Made by a program: the position numbers and the translations under genes. This document shows, in pieces, positions 1 to 8,497 of a DNA stretch of 19,235 nucleotides. The DNA is from SLAN01 sp964565375 (lineage in GTDB: Bacteria > Spirochaetota > Spirochaetia > DSM-27196 > SKKC01). Numbering within the stretch: the stretch's first letter is position 1; each line of letters starts with the position of its first letter. The stretch spans positions 1-19,235 of the forward strand of contig CAZMEV010000060.1 of the NCBI GenBank assembly GCA_964565375.1, given 5' to 3'. The notes under the pieces are model-generated. The model was given only the letters and a program-made list of their open reading frames with translations. It did not search any database and had not been told where the DNA came from.

Positions 1-622
1 ATTCCTGAAGGTCCGCATCGGGAAAAACAAGCATTCCCCCTTCGAGCGAATGGAAAAGTTTTGTCGCGTGAAAGCTGAACATGCTCAGATCGCCGTAACG
101 GGCAATGGATCGTCCATCGACGCGCACGCCGAACGAGTGAGCTGCATCATAGATAAGAAGAAGATTTCGACGTTCTGCGATTTCCGAAAGCTCGGCAAGC
201 CTGCAAGGATGCCCATAGACATGAACCGCCAGAATTGCTGTCGTCCACGGTGTTATCGCCGCCTCCACTCTCTCGGGATCAAGGGTGTAATAGTCGGGCT
301 CAATATCAACGAAAACGGGACGGATATTGTTCCAGTGCAACGCATGCGTTGTGGCAACGAACGTGAAGGGTGTAGTGATTACCTCGCCCTTTACACCGAG
401 TCCCTGCAGTCCGATCTGAAGCGCAAGCGTACCATTATTAAAGAGACAGAGATTATCGGTGTCGGTAATGCCCGCAAGCGACCCGGCAAATCTTTGTACG
501 ATCGGCCCATTGTTGGTAAGCCATCGTGATTCCCAGATTTCGTGCAAAGCGTCGCAGAAACAGTCCAGCGGCGGAAGGAATGGCTGAGTCACTGGAATTG
601 GTGTGTCAAATGGCTGGATCAT
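1..622 (-). CDS. DegT/DnrJ/EryC1/StrS sugar aminotransferase, VioA-like (3' end off window)
   Basis: The first 207 residues of a PLP-dependent aminotransferase read leftward from an ATG at 622 and run off the window, so about the last 40-45% is missing. The N-terminus (IPVTQPFLPPL, then ESRWLTNNGP at about 31-40) is typical of the VioA-like branch acting on nucleotide-linked 4-keto-6-deoxyhexoses. The PLP site is visible: YDAAHSFG near 158-165 and the Schiff-base lysine in SFHATKLF (Lys188). The expected reaction is transamination of a dTDP- or UDP-4-keto-6-deoxy sugar with glutamate, giving a 4-amino sugar in the cytoplasm. It starts 27 bases after the hexapeptide acyltransferase gene, the same pairing as VioA/VioB and PglE/PglD, so the amine is probably acylated by that neighbour. 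No strong Shine-Dalgarno site is seen before the ATG. The exact sugar is inferred, not shown. Confidence 0.93.
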   Translation of the reverse strand, partial: MIQPFDTPIPVTQPFLPPLDCFCDALHEIWESRWLTNNGPIVQRFAGSLAGITDTDNLCLFNNGTLALQIGLQGLGVKGEVITTPFTFVATTHALHWNNIRPVFVDIEPDYYTLDPERVEAAITPWTTAILAVHVYGHPCRLAELSEIAERRNLLLIYDAAHSFGVRVDGRSIARYGDLSMFSFHATKLFHSLEGGMLVFPDADLQE

Positions 623-649
623 GAAACTTCAGGTAGTGTGGGCCCCCGA

Positions 650-1366
650 TTATCCGAGGGTAAGCCGGTCGCTTGTAATAGGAAGTTTCTCGGCTGCGGG
701 TGCCATATACACTTCACGCTCGACGGTATCCGAAAGAATTACGGCACCAGCTCCCACAACGGTCTCGCGACCGAGTGTCACCTTGTTGCGAACAGTAGCG
801 TTCGGACCAATGTAGCAGCGCTCCCCGACACACACACTGCCGGCAAGCACAACTCCATCGGAGAAGAAGCAGTGATCTGCAATTTCGACGTCATGCGGAA
901 TTATGCACCCGGCACCGATAAACACATCGTTTCCGATCCTGGCGGTAGGATTCACGATCGCTCCAGCCGCAATAACCGTATTCTCCCCGATCGCTAATCC
1001 GGGCCATGCAATCGCACGGGGGCTGACATATGAGACGAGCGTGTAGCCGAGCTCTTTCGCCTGAATACATCGCTCTGCTCTGAGCTTGTTCACCTGAACG
1101 TAGCCGACAGCAATAAGCATTTCGTACTCGTGCGGCGGAAACTCCTGCTCAACCCCTTCGAAATCGACAAGCGGTAGTTCCATGAGGCTGTCTGAATCGC
1201 GGACCGCAGCATCCACGGTAAATGCACAGACACTGAATCGCGGATCGCTACACAGTTCGAAATAACAGGCCTCGGCCATCGCGCCGTTTCCGTAGATGAC
1301 GATATTCCTGACAGCGGGTTCCGTCGTAGCAGCCACCATTTCCCCGGAGGACAGCACGCTACTCAT
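650..1366 (-). CDS. NeuD/PglD/VioB-like hexapeptide-repeat sugar N-acyltransferase
   Basis: 238 residues. The N-terminal part (about 20-115) has a PglD_N-like nucleotide-sugar binding fold opening with IVIYGNGAMA at 22-31. The C-terminal half (about 118-220) is a left-handed beta helix of hexapeptide repeats (AIGENTVIAAGAIV, RIGNDVFIGAG, LGRETVVGAGAVI). The IPHDVEIADH stretch holds a His-Asp pair (158-159) aligned with the catalytic base of PglD-type enzymes. Family members acetylate the free amine of UDP- or dTDP-4-amino-dideoxy sugars from acetyl-CoA. The ATG overlaps the PKS stop as ATGA (1363-1366), so it is translationally coupled to the PKS; AAGG lies 10 bases upstream. The VioA-like aminotransferase follows. 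The coupling raises the possibility that the donor is a PKS-bound acyl group instead of acetyl-CoA, but the protein alone does not show this. Confidence 0.9.
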   Translation of the reverse strand: MSSVLSSGEMVAATTEPAVRNIVIYGNGAMAEACYFELCSDPRFSVCAFTVDAAVRDSDSLMELPLVDFEGVEQEFPPHEYEMLIAVGYVQVNKLRAERCIQAKELGYTLVSYVSPRAIAWPGLAIGENTVIAAGAIVNPTARIGNDVFIGAGCIIPHDVEIADHCFFSDGVVLAGSVCVGERCYIGPNATVRNKVTLGRETVVGAGAVILSDTVEREVYMAPAAEKLPITSDRLTLG

Positions 1367-4263
1367 AGCATCGACGCCTTCTTGAGAACATCAGCCTCAG
1401 AAAGCACCTCGTCAGTCCCCCTGTGACCGTTTCGCTCGGAGTCATCGAGAATGGCCGCAAGCGCCTGTATCGTCGGAGTGTCAAAGAACTGCTTCAGTGT
1501 CACCTTTTGATTCATATCGCCGTGAATGCGGGCAAGTACTTTCGTCGCCAGAAGGGAGTCCCCGCCGAGGTCGAAGAAGTCGCTCGCCCGGTCAATCGCA
1601 TCGAAACCGAGAAGGTCCTTCCAGATCTGCTCGAGTGCATCTGCAGTTGTGCTTGTCTCTGTATGAGGATCGTTCCTGATCGAATCGGCGACTGCTTTCT
1701 TCACGGTGTTCTCAGGCGTCGCGCCGGACCGGGTATCCGTGCGCTTGGCTTTTGCCTGCGAACGAGGCAGGTGTGAGAGTGCAGGCTCAGGCATGTTCCA
1801 GAAGCGCTTTCGTTCAAACGGGTAAGCAGGCAGCGAAACCTTACGGTTTGATCCATGCGCATATAACGCGGTCCAGTCAGGCTCGAAGCCCATACTCCAC
1901 AGGCGTCCAAGCGTTTCGAGGATAATTTCGCGATCGTTTCGTTCACCCCCGGCCGCTTCCATCGAAGGAAGTATNNNNNNNNNNNNNNNNNNNNNNNNNN
2001 NNNNNNNNNNNNNNNNNNNNNNNNNNNNNNNNNNNNNNNNNNNNNNNNNNNNNNNNNNNNNNNNNNNNNNNNNNGAGTGAAACGCATGCGACGTTGGTAT
2101 CTGCCGGGACAGGATGTCACGAGACGAAAGGAACTCCGAGAAACCGGCGATTGTCTCGAAGCTGCCGCTTACAACACAGGTTCGCGGGCTGTTGATTGTG
2201 GCAACCTCAAGACCGTCGGTCAGAAGTTCGCGAACATCCTCCTCACCAGCGCGAACAGCGAGCATAGCTCCCGGTTGCATCCCGTTCATGAGCCTGCCAC
2301 GCGCCGCAACCAGAGTCAGCGCATCATCAAGGGAAAACACACCGGAAAGACACCCCGCCACATACTCGCCAATGCTGTGCCCGATCATTACCTGCGGGAC
2401 GATTCCCCACGACTTCCACAGCAGAGAAAGCCCATACTCAACAACGAATAGAGCAGGCTGCGTAACCCAGGTTTCGCGGATCAGCTCCTGCGCTCGCGCC
2501 CGGTTCTGCTCAGCCGGATAGAGTACGTCACGCAGGTCTAGTTCGAGATGAGGCACGAGTGCATCACTGCAGTAGTCTACCGCCTCGCGAAAGACCTGCT
2601 CGTGATGGTAAAGGCCTTGGCCCATACCCACATACTGGGCACCCTGCCCCGGAAACATGAACACGATCGACGAAAGACCGGTTGATGATCGCCGCCCGGA
2701 AAACACCGCATCGCGCGAGCGCAAACGATCGGAAGCCTGCTTTGTGTCGGAGGAAACGAAACACCGTCTGTAGTCGAACTGTGCGCGCCCCGTGGAAAGC
2801 GTAAAAGCCACATCATCCAGCGACACATTGCTGTGGCGTTCGAGGTAGTCCGCCAGGCGGTCGGTTGCCGCTTCAAGTGCCTGTGGACTGCGGGCAGAAA
2901 GCGTAATCAGACTCGCATTGACCTCGCGCGATTTCCGTTCGATGCGGGGCGCTTCTTCAATTACCGCATGGGCATTTGTTCCACCGATACCGAACGAGCT
3001 TAAGCCCGCGATGCGCGTCTCGCTTCTCGACACCCACGGCGACAGGGACTGCTGCACGAAAAACGGCGTCTCCTCGAAGTCGATATGAGGATTCGGCCGG
3101 GTGAAGTTCACGCTCGGCGGCAGCATTCCATGCTCGAGGCACAGCACAAGCTTAATGAGGCCGGCGACACCGGCAGCGATATCGAGATGCCCGATGCCGG
3201 CCTTCACCGACCCCACTGCACAGAATCCGTTTCCCCTGGAGCTGCGGCGGAATGCTTTCGTGAGCCCTGCTATTTCGACCGGATCACCAAGCTTCGTACC
3301 GGTTCCATGAGCCTCGACATAGCTCACATCACTCGCGGTGATTCCGGCAAGTGCATGCGCTTCGGCGATAGCCTCCGCCTGTGCATCCACACTCGGAGCC
3401 GTATACCCCGCCTTCCCGGATCCATCATTGTTTATGCAGGTAGCTCGAATAACCGCTCGAATATTGTCGCCGTCGGCGATCGCATCTTCGAGCCGCTTGA
3501 GCACTACGATTCCCGCACCCGACCCCAGCACCATTCCGCTGGCATCGGCATCAAACGCCCGGCAATGACCATCGGCAGAAGCCGGCCCACCCTCCTCGTG
3601 AAGATAGCCGGCTACCTGCGGCACACGGATCGAAACCCCTCCGGCAAGCGCCATATCCGACTCGCCGCTGAGCAGGCTCTGGCACGCCATATGCACCGCG
3701 ACGAGCGAGGTCGAACACGCCGTCTGCACCACCACGCTCGGCCCTGAGAGATTCAATTTGTACGACACCCGGGTCGTCAGATAGTCCTTTTCGAGAAGCA
3801 GCGACTTCTGCAGCTCCGTCCATGAGAAAAGCTCACCGGGATTCAGAGCACTGCGATACAACCCATAATTGTTCAGCCCCGAACCCGCGAACACACCCAC
3901 TCGCCTCGTGTCCCTCTCCGGCTGCCACCCTGCGTCCTCGAGTGCCTCCCACGCACACTCAAGAAATATGCGGTGCTGCGGATCAATGAGCTCGGCCTCG
4001 CGCGGCGTGTATCCGAAGAATTCAGCATCGAAAAGGTCGATGTTTTTCAACTCGACCCCTCTCTTCACGTAGTTTGGACGGGTCAGACGCTCGGGATCCA
4101 CTCCTGCCGCCAGAAGCTCCTCGTCCGAGAAGTCCCGCACCGCTTCCTTTGCCGAACACAGATTCTCCCAGAACTCATCGAGATCTTTTGCTCCCGGAAA
4201 GCGGGCGCCCATGCCGATTATGGCGATGGAGCTCTCGTGGATAGCATTGGATTCATTAACCAT
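1363..4263 (-). CDS. Type I polyketide synthase module, KS-AT-ACP, interrupted by an assembly gap
   Basis: A modular PKS of 966 translated positions, including undefined residues 730-763 from the N run. KS occupies about 11-440, with Cys183 (QTACSTSL), His319 (EAHGTGT) and His359 (GIGHLDIAAG), so the condensing triad is complete. AT follows at about 532-830: PGQGAQ near 537, nucleophile Ser630 in GHSIGEY, and HAFH at 726-729, the signature usual for malonyl-CoA. The gap begins here. The post-AT linker LPAYPFERKRFW is present, then an ACP at about 880-940 with the phosphopantetheine Ser903 in LGGDSLL. No KR, DH, ER or TE domain is visible, so one cycle would give an unreduced beta-ketoacyl-ACP with no built-in release. 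Start ATG has AGGTGG six bases upstream (4270-4275). It follows a GT2 by 45 bases and overlaps the next acyltransferase gene. RkpA of Sinorhizobium meliloti is a precedent for a PKS/FAS-like protein in K-antigen production. Confidence 0.95.
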   Translation of the reverse strand: MVNESNAIHESSIAIIGMGARFPGAKDLDEFWENLCSAKEAVRDFSDEELLAAGVDPERLTRPNYVKRGVELKNIDLFDAEFFGYTPREAELIDPQHRIFLECAWEALEDAGWQPERDTRRVGVFAGSGLNNYGLYRSALNPGELFSWTELQKSLLLEKDYLTTRVSYKLNLSGPSVVVQTACSTSLVAVHMACQSLLSGESDMALAGGVSIRVPQVAGYLHEEGGPASADGHCRAFDADASGMVLGSGAGIVVLKRLEDAIADGDNIRAVIRATCINNDGSGKAGYTAPSVDAQAEAIAEAHALAGITASDVSYVEAHGTGTKLGDPVEIAGLTKAFRRSSRGNGFCAVGSVKAGIGHLDIAAGVAGLIKLVLCLEHGMLPPSVNFTRPNPHIDFEETPFFVQQSLSPWVSRSETRIAGLSSFGIGGTNAHAVIEEAPRIERKSREVNASLITLSARSPQALEAATDRLADYLERHSNVSLDDVAFTLSTGRAQFDYRRCFVSSDTKQASDRLRSRDAVFSGRRSSTGLSSIVFMFPGQGAQYVGMGQGLYHHEQVFREAVDYCSDALVPHLELDLRDVLYPAEQNRARAQELIRETWVTQPALFVVEYGLSLLWKSWGIVPQVMIGHSIGEYVAGCLSGVFSLDDALTLVAARGRLMNGMQPGAMLAVRAGEEDVRELLTDGLEVATINSPRTCVVSGSFETIAGFSEFLSSRDILSRQIPTSHAFHXXXXXXXXXXXXXXXXXXXXXXXXXXXXXXXXXXILPSMEAAGGERNDREIILETLGRLWSMGFEPDWTALYAHGSNRKVSLPAYPFERKRFWNMPEPALSHLPRSQAKAKRTDTRSGATPENTVKKAVADSIRNDPHTETSTTADALEQIWKDLLGFDAIDRASDFFDLGGDSLLATKVLARIHGDMNQKVTLKQFFDTPTIQALAAILDDSERNGHRGTDEVLSEADVLKKASML
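1975..2074. other. Assembly gap (100 N) inside the PKS acyltransferase domain
   Basis: Exactly 100 N, the usual placeholder for a gap of unknown length. The reading frame happens to agree on both sides. The AT stops right after HAFH and resumes near the ILPSM segment, which in ordinary ATs lie roughly 90-100 residues apart, whereas the N run allows only 33-34. The true gene is therefore probably about 60 residues longer than the translation implies. A read-through or re-sequencing would settle it. Confidence 0.97.
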
Positions 4264-4308
4264 TACTCGCCACCTTTTTTCGATATGAACCGACCCAGTA
4301 AAGGAAGA

Positions 4309-5307
4309 CTATACGTTTCGAATCGCTACCAGTTTCCGGGTATGGCATCGCGAACGATCATACAGAACCGAGACGAGTGGTCTCAGCAAAGCGAATCGAA
4401 CTCCCCAGTACCAGACCCAGTCCTTGAGCGAAAAGGAACCCACCGAGTTCCGAACCTCGTCCGCGAGATCCGTGCGGTGTTCAACAAAGGCGAGTTGAAG
4501 CATTGCGCGACGATACTTTTCGAGGTGTTGAACACGCAATTCAGCAGAAAGTCCATGCTTCTCGCACAAATAGAGATACATCTGAGCGTCGGAAACAGTG
4601 AACCTCAGACCGCTTGCCCTCGTCGTGCACCGTGTTGCTGAATCGTCATGCACCTGGTAAACCGCTAATGGAACGTTCAGGTAATGGATGTGCGTTCTCA
4701 ACGACACCTCAGCCCAGAGTTGGGTGTCCCCCATACGGAAGACATCGCTGAACAGATATCGGTCTGAGGCGACCACTTCATCTACAAGTTCGCGAATCGC
4801 CATAACTGTACAGGTCCGAATATCAACCCGCTTCGAAACGATATCTTCTATCCCTACCGGACCCGCTGGTGTCTTCTTCGACGAACTGGAGTATGCGGGA
4901 ATCAGTCGTTTCTCTTCAATCAAGTACCAGTCGCAATCCGCGTACACCAGGCCACAGTCTGGATGCCCCTCGAGGTAATTGACCTGAATCTGAAGCTTAT
5001 CCCTCCTGTGCCAGTAATCATCGCCCTCGCACCATGCGACATACTTTCCTCGCAAAGCGGCTGAAGTTCGATCGCCGTTACGATGCATACCCACGTTGGA
5101 GTCCGAAGTAACAACACGAATGAGGTGAGGGTAACGGGCCGCGTAGTCAAGAACGATGTTCCTTGTTCCGTCCGTTGAACAATCCTCTCCGATGACCAGT
5201 TCGAACGGGAAGTCCGTTTCCTGACCAAGCACTCCCTCGATCGCCCTCTCGATGTAAGGAGCATGATTGTAGGTAAGCATCTTGACACTAACAAGCGGTG
5301 TGCTCAT
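4309..5307 (-). CDS. GT2 family glycosyltransferase
   Basis: About 332 residues from an ATG at 5307. The frame stays open upstream to 5340, but 5307 is preferred because it forms an ATGA overlap with the flippase stop, has AAGG five bases upstream, and gives the standard GT2 opening STPLVSVKMLTYNHAPYIERAI. The GT-A nucleotide-binding fold spans about 4-215: GEDCSTDGT, then the DxD-like CEGDDYWHRRDK that also marks the sugar-phosphate and metal site, and a later MGDTQLWAE segment in the acceptor/catalytic region. There is no membrane-anchored C-terminal domain. It should add one sugar to the lipid-linked repeat unit at the inner face of the cytoplasmic membrane. Donor and linkage cannot be read from sequence. 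Confidence 0.93.
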   Translation of the reverse strand: MSTPLVSVKMLTYNHAPYIERAIEGVLGQETDFPFELVIGEDCSTDGTRNIVLDYAARYPHLIRVVTSDSNVGMHRNGDRTSAALRGKYVAWCEGDDYWHRRDKLQIQVNYLEGHPDCGLVYADCDWYLIEEKRLIPAYSSSSKKTPAGPVGIEDIVSKRVDIRTCTVMAIRELVDEVVASDRYLFSDVFRMGDTQLWAEVSLRTHIHYLNVPLAVYQVHDDSATRCTTRASGLRFTVSDAQMYLYLCEKHGLSAELRVQHLEKYRRAMLQLAFVEHRTDLADEVRNSVGSFSLKDWVWYWGVRFALLRPLVSVLYDRSRCHTRKLVAIRNV

Positions 5308-6803
5308 GACTGCCTTGTACTCCTCGCCAACGCCATCCATCGCAGGAAGGTACTGGCCCGCCCCAGTCCGAACCTTGAACGAAGTAAGTCCACCAGATCA
5401 AAGAGCGCTGGTGGCCGAATCGATAAGCACAGCCCGCTGTAAAGGAAGACTCCCACTGCGATCTGGGAAATCAGCAGAAGGAGGGCACTTTCGATTTCAA
5501 CGAAATGCATCGCATAGACAAACGTCCCCATGATGGCGGCAAGTAGCAGATAGATTACGGTGTCCCGTAGCTGCGAAAGCAGCCCATACCCCACCAGTCT
5601 AGAAAGATATGTCGCTGTTACAACGTATCCAAGAACCGATACCAGTACGTTCCCCGCGATTAAAGCCATAATACCCCAGCGCCAGAGGATGCCAATGCTG
5701 ATAACAACGAAGACTTTCTTTAGGATTTCGAGCTGGAGAAAAAGATCAGAGCGCCCCTTTGCCATTAGAACGTTCAGGTTAATTGTGTGATAGGGGAGAA
5801 AAATCCCGAGCACACACAACAGCTGAAGATACGGAACCGCAGGCAACCACCGTTCGGTGAGAAGGACCAAAACCAGCGGCTCAGCGACCACTGCCAGTCC
5901 AATCATCACCGGAGCGTTTACAAACGCAAGCATTCTCAGCGCTTTTCGAAAAGCCCGCCGTACCCGTTCATCGTCGTTCTGTATCGCCGAGAAGGCGGGA
6001 AAGCTGACCCTCGACACGATTCCTGACAGTGTAAGTGACGGCATCTCCTCGATATGTCGGGCTCTCGTATAGAATCCGAGGTCTACCGGACTGAAAAGAC
6101 GTCCGATGACCACGTAGTAGATATTTTGAAACACCTGATTGAGAAGCCCGGACAACATCATGCGTGATCCAAAGCGAAACATGTTACGTAGCGCTGAAAC
6201 GCAGAATAATGGCCTTGGACGCCATGTGTTGAATCGCCACAATGCTACGGCCCGCGCCAATGCGGCAGAAAGCTGTTGACCCACGAGTGCCCAGACCCCG
6301 AACCCTGTGGCAGCCATCGTGATTCCGACACCACCCGAAAGAAGCGCGGCGACGAGACTTACCTTGGTTTGAATCCGGAACCGCATCTCCCTTGTTAGAA
6401 TCGCTGTCTGAACAACCGAAAACGCATCGATTACGATCACGAGTGAAAGCGCCCGTGTAAGGACAATGAGAATCGGTTGACTGTAGAATGACGCTATGGA
6501 GGGTGCCGCAAGATACATGCCGCCTGCGAGCAGGATGCTCATCAACACGTTAAAGTAAAAGACGGAACTCGTATCGGTGTCGCTTATCCCCGATTTCTGG
6601 ATGAGCGCTGTACTGAACCCAGCATGGAGCAGCATTTGCGAAACACCGACAAAAATGGCAAGCATTCCGATCAGGCCGAACTGTTCGGGTAGTAGCAGGC
6701 GTGCCAGGATCACGCCGATTACGAACTGCAACAGACGTGCGGCCATAGCATCTATCGCGCTCCAGAACGCACCATGATAGGTTCTATTCTTGAGATCCGA
6801 CAT
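5304..6803 (-). CDS. WzxC-type polysaccharide flippase (MOP superfamily)
   Basis: 499 residues from an ATG at 6803. The frame extends to a TTG at 6857, but MSDLKNRTYHGAFWSAIDAMAARLL is the normal start of WzxC/AmsL-like proteins, so the 18 upstream residues are probably untranslated. Hydrophobic segments recur along the whole length, consistent with 12-14 transmembrane helices. Family-typical stretches include GVILARLLLPEQFGLIGM near the N-terminus, GVWALVGQQL, and the loop SPVDLGFYTRARHIEEMP in the middle. The protein translocates undecaprenyl-diphosphate-linked repeat units across the inner membrane. It overlaps the end of the PRTase-HAD gene by 20 bases and the following GT2 by 4, in keeping with one transcript. 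Substrate specificity is unknown. Confidence 0.95.
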   Translation of the reverse strand: MSDLKNRTYHGAFWSAIDAMAARLLQFVIGVILARLLLPEQFGLIGMLAIFVGVSQMLLHAGFSTALIQKSGISDTDTSSVFYFNVLMSILLAGGMYLAAPSIASFYSQPILIVLTRALSLVIVIDAFSVVQTAILTREMRFRIQTKVSLVAALLSGGVGITMAATGFGVWALVGQQLSAALARAVALWRFNTWRPRPLFCVSALRNMFRFGSRMMLSGLLNQVFQNIYYVVIGRLFSPVDLGFYTRARHIEEMPSLTLSGIVSRVSFPAFSAIQNDDERVRRAFRKALRMLAFVNAPVMIGLAVVAEPLVLVLLTERWLPAVPYLQLLCVLGIFLPYHTINLNVLMAKGRSDLFLQLEILKKVFVVISIGILWRWGIMALIAGNVLVSVLGYVVTATYLSRLVGYGLLSQLRDTVIYLLLAAIMGTFVYAMHFVEIESALLLLISQIAVGVFLYSGLCLSIRPPALFDLVDLLRSRFGLGRASTFLRWMALARSTRQS

Positions 6804-7797
6804 CCAGTGTCCGAGGATCAGCTCGCCTCGTTTTAGTATCGTGGAACCGACGAACAATGCTCCGAAGTCCGGAACGCAGTTTCCGCGGAACAGACCGTGG
6901 ACTATTTCGAATCACGGCAGGTAGACGAGCCCGCATCGATGGGTAGAGCATTTGCTGGGTAGCGATACATAGAACCTCCTCCCCCGAGAACTCAGTCAAA
7001 TGCTGAGCCTGTATGGGACAGCTCTCAATGAACAGCGTAGCCTTGCTAGAAACATAGGCTGCCGCTTTGTATCGTGCACGAGCCTTGGCTGGATCCTTTC
7101 CCAAAGACACATGTGACGGCATCATTACCAGATTACTGTATCGAACACCGTGATCCTTAAGCCATCGCTCCGTCTCGCTTCGATACTTCTCCAGTCTGCT
7201 TGTAACGAGCCACCCCACATTCACCGTTGGAATAAACAGTGGCCGAGCGTTTTCGAGAAAGCTTCGATATCTCGCTCCGCCATCGTCCTGTTCCCCGGTC
7301 GGGTCCTCGCAGATTACTCCATCAATATCCACACAGCAGGTGTCGAGCAACTCATGGTGCATGACATTCCAGGCAAAACAGTGTCCCCATGGAAGTATCT
7401 CAAACGCGAAATCAACCAGCCCTCTGCTCTCAGGAGTAACGTATACAGCTCCATAAAGAAAGTCGTAGTAGCTACTAAGGTGTGCAAGCCTTGCCTTTAC
7501 GTTGCGGAGCTGAGTACCGTGACCAACGGAATCATCGATTACCAGAACTTTGCATCTCGATACCGCATTGTCGTCACAACCTGCTCCGGCCAACGCTCTG
7601 TTTCCGCTGGCTATGAGTCTACCTTCAAGAAGTCCCTCAATGTCAGTCATTGGAATGTTCATGTAAAGTGAAATGAGACTTGCGGCTAACATACCACTGC
7701 GAGGAATAGCTGCGATCAGTGCCAGGTCTCGCGGCAAACTCGGAAGAGCTTCAATTATACTGGCATTAAGGTCAGTGACATTTCGAAACGATAACAC
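6784..7797 (-). CDS. Phosphoribosyltransferase-HAD fusion protein
   Basis: 337 residues, two domains. The first (about 20-150) is a type I phosphoribosyltransferase: a pyrophosphate loop IPRSGM at 31-36 and a PRPP loop VLVIDDSVGHGTQL at 84-97 with the two adjacent acids Asp88-Asp89. The second (about 150-285) is HAD-like: motif I CCVDIDGVI with Asp157 and Asp159, motif II LVTSR near 198-201, and a late FIES segment near 257-260 where many HADs carry acidic residues. The basic C-terminal tail (about 286-337) is of unclear role. Start is GTG at 7797, overlapping the preceding stop by one base (TAGTG), with AGGAG ten bases upstream (7808-7812). Separate domain functions are known; the joint one is not certain. 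Transfer of phosphoribose from PRPP followed by dephosphorylation, as in Klebsiella dual-domain ribofuranosyltransferases, fits both the fusion and the location. Confidence 0.85.
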   Translation of the reverse strand: MLSFRNVTDLNASIIEALPSLPRDLALIAAIPRSGMLAASLISLYMNIPMTDIEGLLEGRLIASGNRALAGAGCDDNAVSRCKVLVIDDSVGHGTQLRNVKARLAHLSSYYDFLYGAVYVTPESRGLVDFAFEILPWGHCFAWNVMHHELLDTCCVDIDGVICEDPTGEQDDGGARYRSFLENARPLFIPTVNVGWLVTSRLEKYRSETERWLKDHGVRYSNLVMMPSHVSLGKDPAKARARYKAAAYVSSKATLFIESCPIQAQHLTEFSGEEVLCIATQQMLYPSMRARLPAVIRNSPRSVPRKLRSGLRSIVRRFHDTKTRRADPRTLDVGSQE

Positions 7798-8459
7798 TAC
7801 AAAAATTCTCCTACGAATCGTTCGACATCATGAAACAATTCCCAGTTCCGTCGAATCCACTGATCGTCCCTGTCCCACCATTTGAATCGCAGGAGACGCT
7901 CGATCGTTTCGTCACTGAACCGATAGCGAATGATTCGTGCGGGAACACCCGCAACAATGGCGAACGATGGGACATCCCGAGTCACAACAGCCCCCATTCC
8001 GACGACGGCACCATCCCCAATGTTCACTCCTGCAACCACTTTCGCTCCAGCACCGATCCACACATCATTGCCGATGATCGTTCGTGGATGCGAAACGATA
8101 CCTGACTTATCAGCAGCGTAATTGAGACGCGAATCGGGATGGTAAAAAAAGGGGTGCATCGATACACACGAGTGGGTTGGATGGGGCCCCATGCCAATGA
8201 GTGAATGCCGCGCGATAGAACAGAATTTTCCCACGTCCGAACGTTCCACATGAGCGAAGGAACGAATTCGGGCATAGTCCCCGATCGTGCAGCCCCAGAT
8301 ATCGACCGGCTCACTCAGTAGACAGTTTCGTCCGAACGTTGAATCATATACCGTCGCCGCGACCGAGGATTCGATCACTGAGACTCCGTTCGTTCTTTTT
8401 AGATTCCACCGGTGAAACAATTCGCGAAACGAACTTGAAACCAGATGTCGAAGATTCAC
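7797..8459 (-). CDS. CatB/XAT-type hexapeptide O-acetyltransferase
   Basis: 220 residues of the xenobiotic-acetyltransferase (CatB-related) subgroup of left-handed beta-helix enzymes. Hexapeptide repeats occupy about 35-90 and 128-170, interrupted by the characteristic excursion loop MGPHPTHSCVSMHPFF, whose His93 corresponds to the catalytic histidine of the family. The C-terminus has the usual VAGVPARIIRYRF and a helical tail with FKWWD. The start is GTG at 8459 with GAGGT eight bases upstream. Family members in polysaccharide loci O-acetylate sugars using acetyl-CoA in the cytoplasm, so it probably decorates the repeat unit before export. It begins 38 bases after a GT2 gene and overlaps the next gene by one base. 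Confidence 0.92.
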   Translation of the reverse strand: MNLRHLVSSSFRELFHRWNLKRTNGVSVIESSVAATVYDSTFGRNCLLSEPVDIWGCTIGDYARIRSFAHVERSDVGKFCSIARHSLIGMGPHPTHSCVSMHPFFYHPDSRLNYAADKSGIVSHPRTIIGNDVWIGAGAKVVAGVNIGDGAVVGMGAVVTRDVPSFAIVAGVPARIIRYRFSDETIERLLRFKWWDRDDQWIRRNWELFHDVERFVGEFL

Positions 8460-8497
8460 ACCGAATTACCTCAAGCCACTGACGATCCTAGTGTGAG

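Noticed and set aside
3085..3747. Plus-strand open frame of 220 codons inside the PKS
   Set aside because: Antisense to the KS domain, whose catalytic motifs are all intact on the minus strand.
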